From assembly GCF_000321045.1 (NCBI RefSeq), contig NZ_HE578945.1:690179-754178 (forward strand): a DNA stretch of 64,000 nt, in the 5' to 3' direction. This document shows positions 1 through 8,390 of this stretch, piece after piece (positions within the stretch are counted from its first letter, which is position 1; every line of letters begins with the position of its first letter). A model generated the notes under the pieces. That model was not told the origin of the DNA, did no database searches, and was given only the letters and a program-made list of their open reading frames with translations. Made by a program: the position numbers and the translations under genes. This stretch comes from Phytobacter massiliensis JC163. GTDB lineage: Bacteria > Pseudomonadota > Gammaproteobacteria > Enterobacterales > Enterobacteriaceae.

Positions 1-744
1 GCGATCCGGCGTGTCCTGGCGCAGCCGGATACCGTCACGATTAAGCCCTTTGACCACGATGGCATAATCCACCGCATCCAGCAGCGGCGCATCGTTGGGG
101 CCATCTCCCAGCCCAACGGTAAACGGCGCATGACCGCTGTACTGCTGATACTGACGAACAAGCCAGGTGACCGCCTGATCTTTACCGCCGCGCTCGTCCA
201 GCACATGCCAGAAGCGGGCGCCCTGCACAAAGCGCAGGCCAAGCCCGGCCAGGGTGGCGTCGAAAGCGGCCATCTGCTCATCGCTGTCGCGCCAGATAAG
301 CGTTTCCGAGGCTTCCTGCAGGCGTGCCAGCGCCGCCTGAGCCGGGGGAAGGCCGGTGATATCGGCAAGCGCCTGCTCATCCAGCTCGCTAAAGGTCGTG
401 AATTTATAGCCGTCCCGCTTGCGCAGCTGCGAGAGGACCTGGGCGATCTCAGCGTGCGGTGAGCCGGAAAAGAGGCGTGGGAAGTTCGGATGGTCATGCC
501 ACTGGGTATCAAGTTGAATGACCGCGCCGTTTTCGGCAATAAAAGGCTGCCCTTCCAGCCCGAGCGCTTTCTGTACCGCCTGCATCTCAGCGGCGGTTTT
601 GCTGCTGCAGAGGATCAGCGGGACATGATGCTGTCTCAACCGGGCGAGCCACTGTTCTACCGGCTGCCATTCGCCGGTGTGGCTGTCCTGAATGGTGCCG
701 TCAACATCGGAAAAAACCAGTAGCGGATCATCAAGATTGGGCAT
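1..744 (-). CDS. mpgP: Mannosyl-3-phosphoglycerate phosphatase, 3' end outside window
   Basis: HAD-superfamily phosphatase of the YedP/MpgP family, expected to dephosphorylate mannosyl-3-phosphoglycerate in the cytoplasm. Read on the minus strand from the ATG at 744, the protein opens [17 protein letters not shown], so the DxDGT nucleophile motif (SDVDGT) lies at about residues 12-17. The late HAD acid motif [14 protein letters not shown] is also present near the window edge. 248 codons are visible without a stop; the E. coli protein is about 271 residues, so roughly 20 C-terminal residues are missing. In E. coli it is also near yodD, dsrB and rcsA. The family is clear; the substrate in this organism is inferred from homology. 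Confidence 0.9.
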   Translation of the reverse strand, partial: MPNLDDPLLVFSDVDGTIQDSHTGEWQPVEQWLARLRQHHVPLILCSSKTAAEMQAVQKALGLEGQPFIAENGAVIQLDTQWHDHPNFPRLFSGSPHAEIAQVLSQLRKRDGYKFTTFSELDEQALADITGLPPAQAALARLQEASETLIWRDSDEQMAAFDATLAGLGLRFVQGARFWHVLDERGGKDQAVTWLVRQYQQYSGHAPFTVGLGDGPNDAPLLDAVDYAIVVKGLNRDGIRLRQDTPDR

Positions 745-950
745 AGCGATTCCTTTTAGCAGGCTATTGACTGATAAGACAATTCCCAAATAGTTTCCCG
801 TTTCGTGTGGACGTTTTCGGGAACGTTCTCTCTCAGGGCGCATGGCATCAGGCTTACGTAATTATCCATGCTGTAAATGTTATAAGTTTGAATTATTCAG
901 TTGAGTAATATCTTCTTGTCATGCAATTTGTTTGCAGATAGAGTGCCGTC
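745..950. other. Intergenic region upstream of mpgP and dsrA
   Basis: No convincing gene. It should hold the mpgP promoter (minus strand) and the dsrA promoter. For dsrA, TTGTCA (916-921) and TAGAGT (939-944) are spaced by 17 bases and would start transcription near 951, matching the homologous 5' end of the RNA. No other element could be recognised. Confidence 0.5.
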
Positions 951-1035
951 CTGCATCAGATTTCCTGGTGTAACGAATTTTCAAGTGCTTCTTGCGCTAG
1001 CAAGTTTATCCCGGCCTTCCCTGGCCGGGATTTTT
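951..1035 (+). ncRNA. dsrA: DsrA small regulatory RNA
   Basis: DsrA is an Hfq-dependent sRNA that activates rpoS translation and represses hns in E. coli. The sequence is recognisable by its conserved block CATCAGATTTCCTGGTGTAA (955-974), followed by the AAGTGCTTCTTGC segment. It ends in a GC-rich hairpin (CCCGGCC..GGCCGGG) with a T run at 1031-1035, the intrinsic terminator. A putative sigma-70 promoter sits just upstream. The E. coli gene is also near rcsA/dsrB, which fits. The exact 5' end is inferred from the E. coli transcript. The middle region between the two hairpins differs slightly from E. coli. Confidence 0.88.
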
Positions 1036-1037
1036 CT

Positions 1038-1268
1038 TTAGCGGTTCGCTTCCGTCGCGCTGAAATCATGAATATCCAGTTCGAACGCCTGCGCCAGCTC
1101 CCGCCAGGTGTGGTAATCCCGTCCGTCTACGCTGACGCGCTGGCCGTCGCCGTCAGGCAGACGATGGACCTCGCTTTCACAAATCTCATTAATGGCCGCC
1201 AGTAGCGCGTCAACATCAACGCTGAGCGCATCATGGGCGGCATTGCCGTGCTGTTTCACCGTTGTCAT
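1038..1268 (-). CDS. yodD: Stress-induced protein YodD
   Basis: Small cytoplasmic protein of 76 residues, closely resembling E. coli YodD, a protein induced by peroxide and acid stress with no known biochemical activity. The body has the conserved stretches SVDVDALLAAINEI and VSVDGRDYHTWRELA, and the C terminus is acidic (ELDIHDFSATEANR). The ATG at 1268 is preferred over 1274 because the GAGG upstream is then spaced by eight bases. It points towards and nearly abuts the dsrA terminator. A sigma-S-like -10 (CTATACT) lies upstream, consistent with a stress role. The gene identity is well supported; the function remains unknown. Confidence 0.88.
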   Translation of the reverse strand: MTTVKQHGNAAHDALSVDVDALLAAINEICESEVHRLPDGDGQRVSVDGRDYHTWRELAQAFELDIHDFSATEANR

Positions 1269-1300
1269 GGCCATTACCTCATTGCCAGTTCCGCCCTGTA

Positions 1301-1307
1301 AGTATAG
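1301..1307 (-). promoter_or_regulatory. Putative sigma-S type -10 element of yodD
   Basis: On the minus strand this reads CTATACT within CGACTATACTTACAG, a good match to the sigma-S extended -10 (CTATACT preceded by C). It lies 33 bases upstream of the yodD start. No clear -35 was found, which is usual for sigma-S promoters. The activity is inferred. Confidence 0.5.
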
Positions 1308-1397
1308 TCGGTAGAAAAAATAGCCAGCTAAACGGCAGGACGCTGCCAGTTGTTGAGAATTGTTCTACACTGGCACAAATGAAACAGGAGGATGGTT

Positions 1398-1586
1398 ATG
1401 AATGTTAACGATCGGGTGACAGTTAAGACGGACGGTGGCCCGCGCCGCCCGGGTGTGGTACTGGCGATAGAGGAGTTCAGTGAAGGGACAATGTACCTTG
1501 TTTCGCTGGATGATTACCCGCTCGGCATCTGGTTCTTTAATGAAAAAGATCACCCGGACGGCGTTTTTGTTGAACGGGTAGAATAA
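1398..1586 (+). CDS. dsrB: Small protein DsrB
   Basis: 62-residue protein almost identical to E. coli DsrB, a small conserved protein of unknown function encoded next to rcsA and under sigma-S and H-NS influence in E. coli. Recognisable segments are [20 protein letters not shown] and [11 protein letters not shown], and the size fits the family. The AGGAGG at 1386-1391 selects the ATG at 1398, six bases away, rather than the upstream ATG at 1392. A sigma-S-like -10 CTACACT is present at 1365-1371. It converges with rcsA on the opposite strand. The fold looks like a small beta protein, but no biochemical role can be assigned. Confidence 0.9.
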   Translation: MNVNDRVTVKTDGGPRRPGVVLAIEEFSEGTMYLVSLDDYPLGIWFFNEKDHPDGVFVERVE

Positions 1587-1623
1587 TGGGTCGCCCTCCG
1601 GGAAGGAGGGTGATACACACCAT

Positions 1624-2247
1624 TTAGCGCATATTGACAAAAATGCCGCTGGTGACGTTATCGGTCAGCCGGACAACATGGTAAATAACCTGTTTATTAT
1701 GCGTTTTGATTTTCCTTTTAATATTACCCTTATGTGACGATACGGTTTTGGCTTTAATTTTCATCCGATCGGAAATCTGGATCGTATCCTGCCCGGACAT
1801 CCACATTTTAAGCATGCTGGATTCAGTACGGCTTAATGAAAGTGTTGGGAGGTTAATCTGTCCAATGCTCTTTTTCTGCTTGCTGAGATAATCTGCTAAT
1901 ATAACGTCGAGAGACTCTGGTGTAATCGATTTCGAACTGATCAGTAAATTCTTTCTCACCAGCAAATACTCATCAAAATGGATATTTGCTATCGCCATAA
2001 ATACCAGGAAAAGCGTTTGAGGATGCTGATTAATGATTTGCTTGATATGCTCGCTGCTACTGGCATCGTGGATGAAGCAGTCCTCATTAATAAACACCAC
2101 CGTGGGCTGCAATGCTTCGCAGGCTGACTCAAGTTGTACAGTAGTCTCCACATCGTTGATATCGCGCTTTTTTACTCCCCTGCTTGCCAGATATCCTGTT
2201 AATCCCAGGCGGGTATAACTGCATAAATCCATAATAATCGTTGACAT
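1624..2247 (-). CDS. rcsA: Transcriptional activator RcsA of the Rcs phosphorelay
   Basis: 207 residues, the family length. RcsA is an unstable (Lon-degraded) LuxR/FixJ-type regulator that pairs with RcsB to activate capsule (colanic-acid type) genes and repress flhDC. The N-terminal half is the atypical receiver-like domain ([15 protein letters not shown]..). The C-terminal LuxR helix-turn-helix is at about residues 135-200 ([16 protein letters not shown].. [18 protein letters not shown]). An RcsAB box lies about 240 bases upstream, suggesting autoactivation as in E. coli. Base composition is clearly AT-richer than its flagellar neighbours, as is typical for rcsA. Confidence 0.96.
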   Translation of the reverse strand: MSTIIMDLCSYTRLGLTGYLASRGVKKRDINDVETTVQLESACEALQPTVVFINEDCFIHDASSSEHIKQIINQHPQTLFLVFMAIANIHFDEYLLVRKNLLISSKSITPESLDVILADYLSKQKKSIGQINLPTLSLSRTESSMLKMWMSGQDTIQISDRMKIKAKTVSSHKGNIKRKIKTHNKQVIYHVVRLTDNVTSGIFVNMR

Positions 2248-2489
2248 GGCATACCCTCACTCAATGCATAACGATAATTCACCCTCGCCAGAGGTCAGCG
2301 AACCACCAGGCAAAAAGTAATAAACAATGAGCATAATGACGACCTCAGGCGAAACCACTATCCCGTAAAGTAAGATATAATTTGCCAGGAATCATCTTAA
2401 AGTAAAGTAAATGTTATGAGATGTGAGGGGGTTAAAAACAATTAGCCCGCGTCGGCTATATGCTGAGAGATGTTTCGTCAAATAGCTTT

Positions 2490-2503
2490 TAGGAATATCC
2501 TTA
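2490..2503 (-). promoter_or_regulatory. RcsAB box upstream of rcsA
   Basis: On the minus strand the 14-mer reads TAAGGATATTCCTA, matching the RcsAB consensus TAAGAATATTCCTA at 13 of 14 positions. It sits upstream of rcsA in the rcsA-fliR intergenic region, where an autoregulatory box is known in E. coli and Klebsiella. Direct match, function by homology. Confidence 0.75.
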
Positions 2504-2530
2504 CATAAACCACAGCAAGCGAAGGGGTTA

Positions 2531-3316
2531 TTATTTCTGCGGTATTTCGCTAAGAATTTCGGCTAACAGATTGAAAATTTCACCAAATAAATGCTCAGTA
2601 AATGGCGCGATTAACGGCATCATCGCCACCATCAACAAAATACCTACTGTCAAAGTAATCGGAAAACCTATGACGAACAGGGAAAACTGCGGCGACATAC
2701 GGTTCAGTAAGCCCATGGCCAGGTTGATGGTAAGCAGCAGCGTCATAATGGGTAACGCCAGCATGACGCCGTTCAGGAAGATTGTTCCCGCCGCGCGGGT
2801 TAGCGCCATAAACGCATTGCTGTTAACCGGATCGCCGCCGATGGGTAAGGTATGAAAAGAGTCCACCAGCAGCGAAATAAGCCACAGATGGCCGTTAAAT
2901 GAGAGGAACAGCAGCATCGCCAGCATATCCATAAACCGGGCGACAACCGGCATGTTTAAGTGGCTGCCCGGATCGACAAAGGTGGCGAAAGAGAGGCCCA
3001 TTTGCAGGCCTATCAATTCGCCCGCGTAACGGATAGTGGCAAACGCAAACTGCATGGTAAAGCCGATGGCCACGCCAATAAGCATCTGCTGCAGTGCCAG
3101 CCACAGGCCGCTTGCGGAAAACAGGGTCGCTTCCGTAACCGGTAGAGAAGGGGCGACCACGAAAGTGATGAGGACCCCCAGACCGACGCGTACCCGACGC
3201 GGCACGCTCCGCTCGCTGAGGATCGGCGCGGTCATAATCAGCGCCATAATCCGCAGAAGCGGCCAGAAATAGAGGCTAAGCCAGTGCAGCCATTGATCGC
3301 TGGTGACCTGCAGCAT
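2531..3316 (-). CDS. fliR: Flagellar export-gate protein FliR
   Basis: 261-residue polytopic inner-membrane protein, part of the FliPQR core of the flagellar type III export gate at the centre of the MS ring. Five or six hydrophobic segments run through the sequence, with family motifs such as [19 protein letters not shown] and GLLNRMSPQ. The ATG at 3316 gives [19 protein letters not shown]; the codon before it (TTG at 3319) was rejected because E. coli FliR begins MLQVTS. It is the last gene of fliLMNOPQR and follows fliQ by five bases. Nothing unusual was seen. Confidence 0.97.
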   Translation of the reverse strand: MLQVTSDQWLHWLSLYFWPLLRIMALIMTAPILSERSVPRRVRVGLGVLITFVVAPSLPVTEATLFSASGLWLALQQMLIGVAIGFTMQFAFATIRYAGELIGLQMGLSFATFVDPGSHLNMPVVARFMDMLAMLLFLSFNGHLWLISLLVDSFHTLPIGGDPVNSNAFMALTRAAGTIFLNGVMLALPIMTLLLTINLAMGLLNRMSPQFSLFVIGFPITLTVGILLMVAMMPLIAPFTEHLFGEIFNLLAEILSEIPQK

Positions 3317-3321
3317 CAAAC

Positions 3322-3591
3322 TTACCCGATGATATACGGCAGGTTATTAAATAACGTGCGCATATAGTCCAGCAGCAGATTGAGCATCCACGGGCCGGCG
3401 ATAATAATGGTCACAAACACAGCGATAATTTTGGGAATAAACGACAGGGTCATTTCGTTTATCTGGGTCGCCGCCTGCAGGACACTGATAATTAAACCGG
3501 TGATCAGCGCAACCAGCAGCAGCGGAGCGGCGAGGGCAAGAGCGACTTTCATCGCCTCTGTCCCCATCATCATGACCGATTCAGGTGACAT
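3322..3591 (-). CDS. fliQ: Flagellar export-gate protein FliQ
   Basis: 89-residue inner-membrane protein with two long hydrophobic helices (about residues 14-40 and 52-75), exactly the FliQ length and pattern. It contains the conserved [15 protein letters not shown] loop between the helices. FliQ packs around FliP and FliR in the export gate through which hook and filament subunits pass. It lies in the fliLMNOPQR operon, nine bases after fliP and five bases before fliR. No anomalies. Confidence 0.97.
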   Translation of the reverse strand: MSPESVMMMGTEAMKVALALAAPLLLVALITGLIISVLQAATQINEMTLSFIPKIIAVFVTIIIAGPWMLNLLLDYMRTLFNNLPYIIG

Positions 3592-3600
3592 CTTTCACTC

Positions 3601-4338
3601 CTAACTGTAAAAGCTCTGGGCCAGCGAACCGACCAGCAGCTGCCAGCCGTCTACCAGCACAAACAGCATCAGCTTAAAGGGCAGGGCGATGGTCGCCGGG
3701 GGCACCATCATCATCCCGAGCGCCATCAGGACGCTGGCGATCACGAGGTCGATTATTAAGAACGGAATGAAAATCGAAAAGCCAATCTGAAAAGCGGTTT
3801 TCAGCTCGCTGGTAACATACGCGGGCAGCAAAATGCGCATCGGCACCGCTTCCGGCCCCTGCAACGGCGGGCTGTTGGCCAGCCGGGCGAACAGCGCCAG
3901 GTCGGCTTCACGGGTCTGACGCAGCATAAATTCCCGCAGCGGCTGCGCGCCGCGCTCCAGCGCCACGTCTATTGAAATTTTGTTTTCGCTGAACGGCTGA
4001 TACGCGTCGGTATAAATTTTATCGAGGGTGGGCGACATAATAAAAAAGGTCAGAAACAGCGCCAGCCCCAGCAGCACCTGGTTTGGCGGCGCGGAGGGCG
4101 TGCCCAGCGCGTTACGCAACAGGCCGAAGACGATGATGATGCGGGTAAAGCTGGTCATCATCAGCAAAATCGCCGGCAGGAAGGTCAGCGAAGTGATAAA
4201 AACCAGCGTCTGTACCGGCAGCGACCAGTTTTGACCGCCGCCGGGCAGCGGCTGGCTGACCAGCCCCGGAAGCTGCGCGAATGCGGCGGGGGCAACCAGC
4301 CATAATGCGGCCAGCGCGAAAGGGAACAAACGGCGCAT
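3601..4338 (-). CDS. fliP: Flagellar export-gate protein FliP
   Basis: 245 residues, family length. FliP forms the pentameric ring of the flagellar type III export channel. The N terminus ([21 protein letters not shown]) is a cleavable signal peptide, as in E. coli FliP. It is followed by the signature segments [20 protein letters not shown] and [19 protein letters not shown]. Its ATG overlaps the fliO stop by one base (TGATG), indicating translational coupling. Expected in the inner membrane at the base of the flagellum. Confidence 0.97.
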   Translation of the reverse strand: MRRLFPFALAALWLVAPAAFAQLPGLVSQPLPGGGQNWSLPVQTLVFITSLTFLPAILLMMTSFTRIIIVFGLLRNALGTPSAPPNQVLLGLALFLTFFIMSPTLDKIYTDAYQPFSENKISIDVALERGAQPLREFMLRQTREADLALFARLANSPPLQGPEAVPMRILLPAYVTSELKTAFQIGFSIFIPFLIIDLVIASVLMALGMMMVPPATIALPFKLMLFVLVDGWQLLVGSLAQSFYS

Positions 4339-4712
4339 CAGGATCTCCCGGAACGCTTAAGCAAAGTCTTCATCACGGACTGGAAGTCCGGGGTCTTCTC
4401 ATTCGCTTCTTCACTGGCGACAGGCGCCGGAGGAAGCGTGTGCAGCAGGTTAATCTGGGAGGGCGTCACGCCAACCACCAGCCGCGCATCGTCAACATCG
4501 ACAATCACCACCCGCTCGCGCGGGCCAACGCTGACGCTGGCGCTGACTTTCAGGCCCCGTGCCTGCGCATTTTTCCCGGCAAAGCCCATTCGTTTTGCCA
4601 GCCAGGCGGCGATGAAAATCACCGCGATAATCAGCGCCAGCGCGCCGCTGACCTGTAACAGCGGCGAACCTGGTACAGCGGAGGGCTGACTGACGGTAGC
4701 CTGGGTTTTCAT
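4338..4712 (-). CDS. fliO: Flagellar export-gate assembly protein FliO
   Basis: 124-residue bitopic membrane protein, the chaperone-like factor that helps FliP assemble. One transmembrane helix at about residues 22-42 ([20 protein letters not shown]) is followed by a cytoplasmic domain with the FliO segment [20 protein letters not shown]. FliO is the least conserved member of the operon; identity here is supported by position between fliN and fliP and by this segment. It overlaps fliP at the TGATG junction. Confidence 0.94.
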   Translation of the reverse strand: MKTQATVSQPSAVPGSPLLQVSGALALIIAVIFIAAWLAKRMGFAGKNAQARGLKVSASVSVGPRERVVIVDVDDARLVVGVTPSQINLLHTLPPAPVASEEANEKTPDFQSVMKTLLKRSGRS

Positions 4713-4720
4713 TATCAGGC

Positions 4721-5134
4721 TCAGCGGCTCAGGCGACGCATACGTTCAGACGGCGTGATGATGTCGGTAATACGCACGCCGTATTTGTCGGCAACCACCA
4801 CCACTTCCCCCTGCGCGATAAGATAACCGTTGATCAGGATATCCAGCGGTTCGCCCGCCAGGCCGTCAAGGGCCACCACCGAGCCTTGCGTCAGGCGCAG
4901 CAGCTCTTTGATGGTCATCCGGGTACGCCCCAGCTCAACCGTCAGCTTGACCGGAATATCCATAATCAGATCGATATCCTGCAGGCTGCCGCTGACATCA
5001 CCACCGCCTAACTGCTGGAACACGGCGTCGGCCGCGCTCTTGCCGGAGGTGTTTTTCTGTTCGTTTAACGCGTCAGCCCACAGATCGTCCATTGCGCTAC
5101 TGTTTTCATCGGACGGATTGTTCATATCACTCAT
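4721..5134 (-). CDS. fliN: Flagellar switch C-ring protein FliN
   Basis: 137 residues, the usual enteric FliN size. FliN forms the lower part of the C-ring, binds FliH during export and takes part in CheY-P dependent switching. The C-terminal SPOA domain is evident (about residues 55-130: DIPVKLTVELGRTRMTIKEL, VVALDGLAGEPLDILING, GVRITDIITPSERMRRL). The N-terminal 50 residues are acidic and low-complexity. The ATG overlaps the fliM stop by four bases (ATGA). Confidence 0.97.
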   Translation of the reverse strand: MSDMNNPSDENSSAMDDLWADALNEQKNTSGKSAADAVFQQLGGGDVSGSLQDIDLIMDIPVKLTVELGRTRMTIKELLRLTQGSVVALDGLAGEPLDILINGYLIAQGEVVVVADKYGVRITDIITPSERMRRLSR

Positions 5135-6135
5135 TTGGGCTGTTCCTCATTCAGCGAATTCAAAATCGGGTTTATCAAATGCTCGACACGCAGGGCGTAC
5201 TGACCATTTAGCGTGCCATACTGGCTGGTGAGTACAGGCACTCCGTCCACATGGGCGATGATGCGATCGGGTTTTTCGATCGGCAGCACATCGCCGGGCT
5301 TAAGCTTAAGAATCTGCGACAGGCGCAGGGAAATATCGGCAAAGTTAGCAATCAGCTCCAGCTCCGAGTGCTGCACCTGGCGTACCAGGTTATCGCGCCA
5401 GTTCTGGTCCTCGCTGCGGGAGTTCTCCAGCGGCGGGTTAACCAGCACTTCGCGCAGCGGCTCAATCATGCTGAAGGGCAGGCAGATATTAAATTCGCCC
5501 GTCAGGTTGCCAATCTCAACGTGAAACGGCGTATTCACCACAATGTCGTTAGGCGAAGTGGTGATATTGGTAAATTTAACCTGCATCTCCGAACGCACAT
5601 ATTCGACGTCCAACGGATGAATCGCCTTCCACGCGTCGCTGTAGCCTTCCAGCGCCAGTTTCAGCATCCGGTTGATAACCCGCTGTTCGGTATGGGTGAA
5701 CTCGCGGCCTTCCACTTTGGTCGGGAAACGACCGTCGCCGCCGAACAGGTTGTCTACCGCGATAAATACCAGGCTTGGCGAGAAGACGAACAGCCCTGTA
5801 CCGCGCAGCGGTTTCAGATGGATCAGGTTTAAGTTAGTCGGCACCGGCAGGTTGCGCGCAAATTCATGGTAAGGCTGAATGCGAATCGCCCCGACGGTAA
5901 TGTCCGGGCTGCGACGCAGCAGGTTAAACAGCCCCATACGAAACTGGCGGGCAAAACGCTCATTGATGATCTCCAGCGCCTGCAGACGCTCGCGAACCAC
6001 GCGGCGCTGGGTATTGGGGTCATAAGGACGAATGTCGCTGTCGCCGCCCGTTCCAGGCTTCGGATCGTCGCTGGTTTCGCTGTCGCCGTTAAGCAGCGCA
6101 TCGATTTCGGCTTGTGAAAGAATGCTATCGCCCAT
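5131..6135 (-). CDS. fliM: Flagellar switch protein FliM
   Basis: 334 residues. FliM is the C-ring protein that binds phosphorylated CheY and controls rotation direction. The N-terminal CheY-binding peptide is present (MGDSILSQAEIDALLNGDSE). The CheC-like middle domain contains NLLRRSPDITVGAIR and LRGTGLFVFSPSLVF, and the C-terminal SPOA domain contains LKPGDVLPIEKPDRIIAHV. Downstream of fliL by four bases and overlapping fliN. All landmarks are intact, so the switch complex appears functional. Confidence 0.98.
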   Translation of the reverse strand: MGDSILSQAEIDALLNGDSETSDDPKPGTGGDSDIRPYDPNTQRRVVRERLQALEIINERFARQFRMGLFNLLRRSPDITVGAIRIQPYHEFARNLPVPTNLNLIHLKPLRGTGLFVFSPSLVFIAVDNLFGGDGRFPTKVEGREFTHTEQRVINRMLKLALEGYSDAWKAIHPLDVEYVRSEMQVKFTNITTSPNDIVVNTPFHVEIGNLTGEFNICLPFSMIEPLREVLVNPPLENSRSEDQNWRDNLVRQVQHSELELIANFADISLRLSQILKLKPGDVLPIEKPDRIIAHVDGVPVLTSQYGTLNGQYALRVEHLINPILNSLNEEQPK

Positions 6136-6139
6136 GTCT

Positions 6140-6616
6140 TTACCGCAGAATGAAAGCTGTATAAAGAACGTCAGTGACTTCCTGCTTCGGCTGGCCGACC
6201 ACTAACGGTGTCGCGATAACCTCTTTGATCGCCGCAGCAAGCTTCTGCTTACCTTCGTCAGTTGCGAGCGCAGAGGCATCCTGGCGTGAGAACAGCAGCA
6301 GTAAACGGCTGCGCACTTCCGGCAGGTATTCACTCAGTCTGGCACGCGTGGCGTCATCTTTCAGGCGCAGCGTAATGCCGATATAAAGCACGCGATCGGC
6401 ATCGCCCAGGTTGACGGTAAAGGTATCGAGCGCAAAGAAGACCGGCGCGGGCGGCGGAGGCGGCGCTTCGGCTTCGGCTTTCGCATCGCCAGCCGGGTGC
6501 TGCTGCATGCGCCAGTAGCTGTAACCCGCGGTAGCGCAGGCGGCGAGGGTGATTAACACCAGTAGCGGGATCCAGATAGAGCGCTTGCGTTTTTTTGTAA
6601 TGGCGGTGTCAGTCAT
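6140..6616 (-). CDS. fliL: Flagellar basal-body protein FliL
   Basis: 158-residue single-pass inner-membrane protein that associates with the stator around the basal body. A cytoplasmic N-terminal stub (KKRKRS) precedes one transmembrane helix at about residues 14-33. Next comes a proline/alanine-rich linker ([11 protein letters not shown]) and the periplasmic FliL domain ([20 protein letters not shown] ... [16 protein letters not shown]). First gene of the fliLMNOPQR operon. It is separated from fliK by about 100 bases carrying a long inverted repeat. Confidence 0.97.
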   Translation of the reverse strand: MTDTAITKKRKRSIWIPLLVLITLAACATAGYSYWRMQQHPAGDAKAEAEAPPPPPAPVFFALDTFTVNLGDADRVLYIGITLRLKDDATRARLSEYLPEVRSRLLLLFSRQDASALATDEGKQKLAAAIKEVIATPLVVGQPKQEVTDVLYTAFILR

Positions 6617-6653
6617 CTGATACGGTCTTCCTGTTAGGTACGACTTATAGGCT

Positions 6654-6704
6654 GATTATCCCGTGTCCTGCGCCCGTCAAAGGGCGGAAAAGACGGGAAT
6701 AATC
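6654..6704 (-). repeat. Imperfect inverted repeat between fliK and fliL
   Basis: Outer arms GATTATCCCGT (6654-6664) and ACGGGAATAATC (6693-6704) pair with a single mismatch or bulge. Inner arms CGCCC (6671-6675) and GGGCG (6682-6686) extend the structure. There is no T run, so it is not a classic terminator. It could be an RNA stability or attenuation element between the fliFGHIJK and fliLMNOPQR transcripts. Confidence 0.55.
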
Positions 6705-6720
6705 ATGCTACCTCTGGCGT

Positions 6721-7930
6721 TTAGGCAAAGATGTCGACCGCGCCATCGCCCCGGCTCAGGGATTGCAGGCTTGCAGGGGCCAGCAGCGGCTCGTCGTCAT
6801 CATGGCTGTTTTGGCCGTTGCCGCCCGAGCGGGAGGCGTGCTGCTGCTGGGAGGAGGCGTTTTGCTGCCCGGCGAAGCTTTCGCTACTGATGTTGCTCTG
6901 GCCAAGCTGAATGCCGCTTTCGGCAAGAGAGTTGCGCAGTACCGGCAGCGCCGCTTCCAGCGCCTGACGAACGTGGCTGTGCGGCGAAACCATCTGCAGC
7001 TGCGCCATGTTGTCGTCAATCTTGAGGGAGATTTGCACCTGGCCCAGATCTTCCGGGTGGAGATGCAACTCCGCGCTCTGCTGTCCCTGACGGGTAAAGA
7101 GCGTGACGTGCTGGCTTAACGACTGCTGCCACTCCTGGCTGCCGAGAGGCGCGCTGATCGCGGCGGCGGCAACCGGCGCGCTGGCCTGAGCAGCCGAAGC
7201 GTTGCTGATAACCGGCGCGGCGCTCAGGGTAGTGTTTACCGTTTGCGCCGCATTGTCGCTGTCCTGACGCGCGGCAAGCTGACTGATGAACGGCGCGCTC
7301 TGGGCGTCATTCAACGCGGGCGTCATGGCGTCTGTTTTTTGCGCGGCCGCGGGCGTCAGGCTGGCGATATCGTGCGGGGTCTGCGCACGGGTGGCAGCCC
7401 CTGCCACACCGGCAACAGAAGAGGCGGCGGGCGCGGCGTTGCCCGGCGCAAGCTGCGCCGCCTGCTGATGAGGCAGCATGGCCATTAATGCGCTCAGCCC
7501 TGCCAGCGCTTCGCTCTCGGTGCTGGTTTCGTCGTAGGTATCCTGCTTATCCAGCGCCGCCAGCATCCCGTTTTTTATTTCCGGGGTGAGGGGCGTCAGG
7601 CCCGATAACAGGGTTTGCAGAGGCGTACTGTTCAGGCCTGGGGCAGTATCGCTTTCCCCCGACTGGCGCGCCAGCAGGTCAGCCAGCTTTTGCGCTGGCG
7701 TCTGTGCGTCGTCTGGGGCGAGGGCGCGCAGGTTTTTCAGCGCTTTGCCGCTGGCGTCCTGCAGATCCGCCAGCGAGAGCGGCGCTTCGCCGTTCGCCGT
7801 GACGGCATTCTCACCCAGCGCGCCCGCCAGCAGGGCAAGAAAATCCTGCGCCGAATCGGCGGTTTTTGCCCGTTTGCGCCGGGGCGCTGGCATCCACATC
7901 CGTCGTAAGCAATTTTTGCAAGGTGATCAT
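6721..7930 (-). pseudogene. fliK: Hook-length control protein FliK, frameshifted near its 5' end
   Basis: FliK is the secreted ruler that measures hook length and switches export specificity through FlhB. The native start is the ATG at 7930, overlapping the fliJ stop (ATGA), and gives [21 protein letters not shown] as in other enteric FliK. That frame hits a stop after 38 codons. The rest of the protein, starting at ..KTADSAQDFLALLAGAL, is in another frame. Removing one base from the run of five T (7863-7867; five A on the coding strand) restores a single reading frame of just over 400 residues. The C-terminal FliK core (LGSQEWQQSLSQHVTLFTRQ, ELHLHPEDLGQVQISLK) and the C terminus (VDIFA) are intact. 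An internal ATG at 7899 could restart translation in the main frame. The cause is either a homopolymer sequencing error or a true mutation. Confidence 0.85.
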
Positions 7931-8370
7931 TCTGTTTTCCTCAGGGACGCGCGCTGGGCGAACTCATCCATTTTCTTTTGATCGAGACGGTTTTCCGCCA
8001 GTAACGCCGCGGCGTTTTGTCTCTCCTGCAAGGTCTGCCATGCCTGCAGACGCTGCTTTTTCTCACGCCAGCAGTTAAGCGCGGTGTCCACTTTCTGGTT
8101 CCACTGCATTAGCTGCTGGCGGTGCTGTTCGATTGCCTTTTCCAGCGTCTGAATAAACTGCTGGTAGTTCTGCCAGCGTTGTGCGCCGATACCCTGGCTC
8201 ATATCGCTGTTCAGGTTATTGCGATATTCATGCTGGTAGTCCATCAGCATTTTTAACTGCTCTTCGGCCTGCTGGCAGCCGCGACGCATCTCGCCTAATT
8301 TCAGAGCGGCGTCGTCTACCTCTTTCGCTGCCAAATCCTTTAGCGTGGTTAATGCGCTGTTTTGCGTCAT
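7927..8370 (-). CDS. fliJ: Flagellar export chaperone/ATPase stalk FliJ
   Basis: 147-residue, almost entirely helical coiled-coil protein. FliJ fits into the FliI hexamer like the gamma subunit of F1-ATPase and escorts export chaperones to FlhA. The sequence is rich in Gln, Glu, Lys and Arg, with heptad-like spacing ([20 protein letters not shown]). Length and composition match E. coli FliJ. It follows fliI by 20 bases and overlaps the proper fliK start codon. Confidence 0.95.
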   Translation of the reverse strand: MTQNSALTTLKDLAAKEVDDAALKLGEMRRGCQQAEEQLKMLMDYQHEYRNNLNSDMSQGIGAQRWQNYQQFIQTLEKAIEQHRQQLMQWNQKVDTALNCWREKKQRLQAWQTLQERQNAAALLAENRLDQKKMDEFAQRASLRKTE

Positions 8371-8390
8371 GGCAGTTGCCCTCCCACTTC

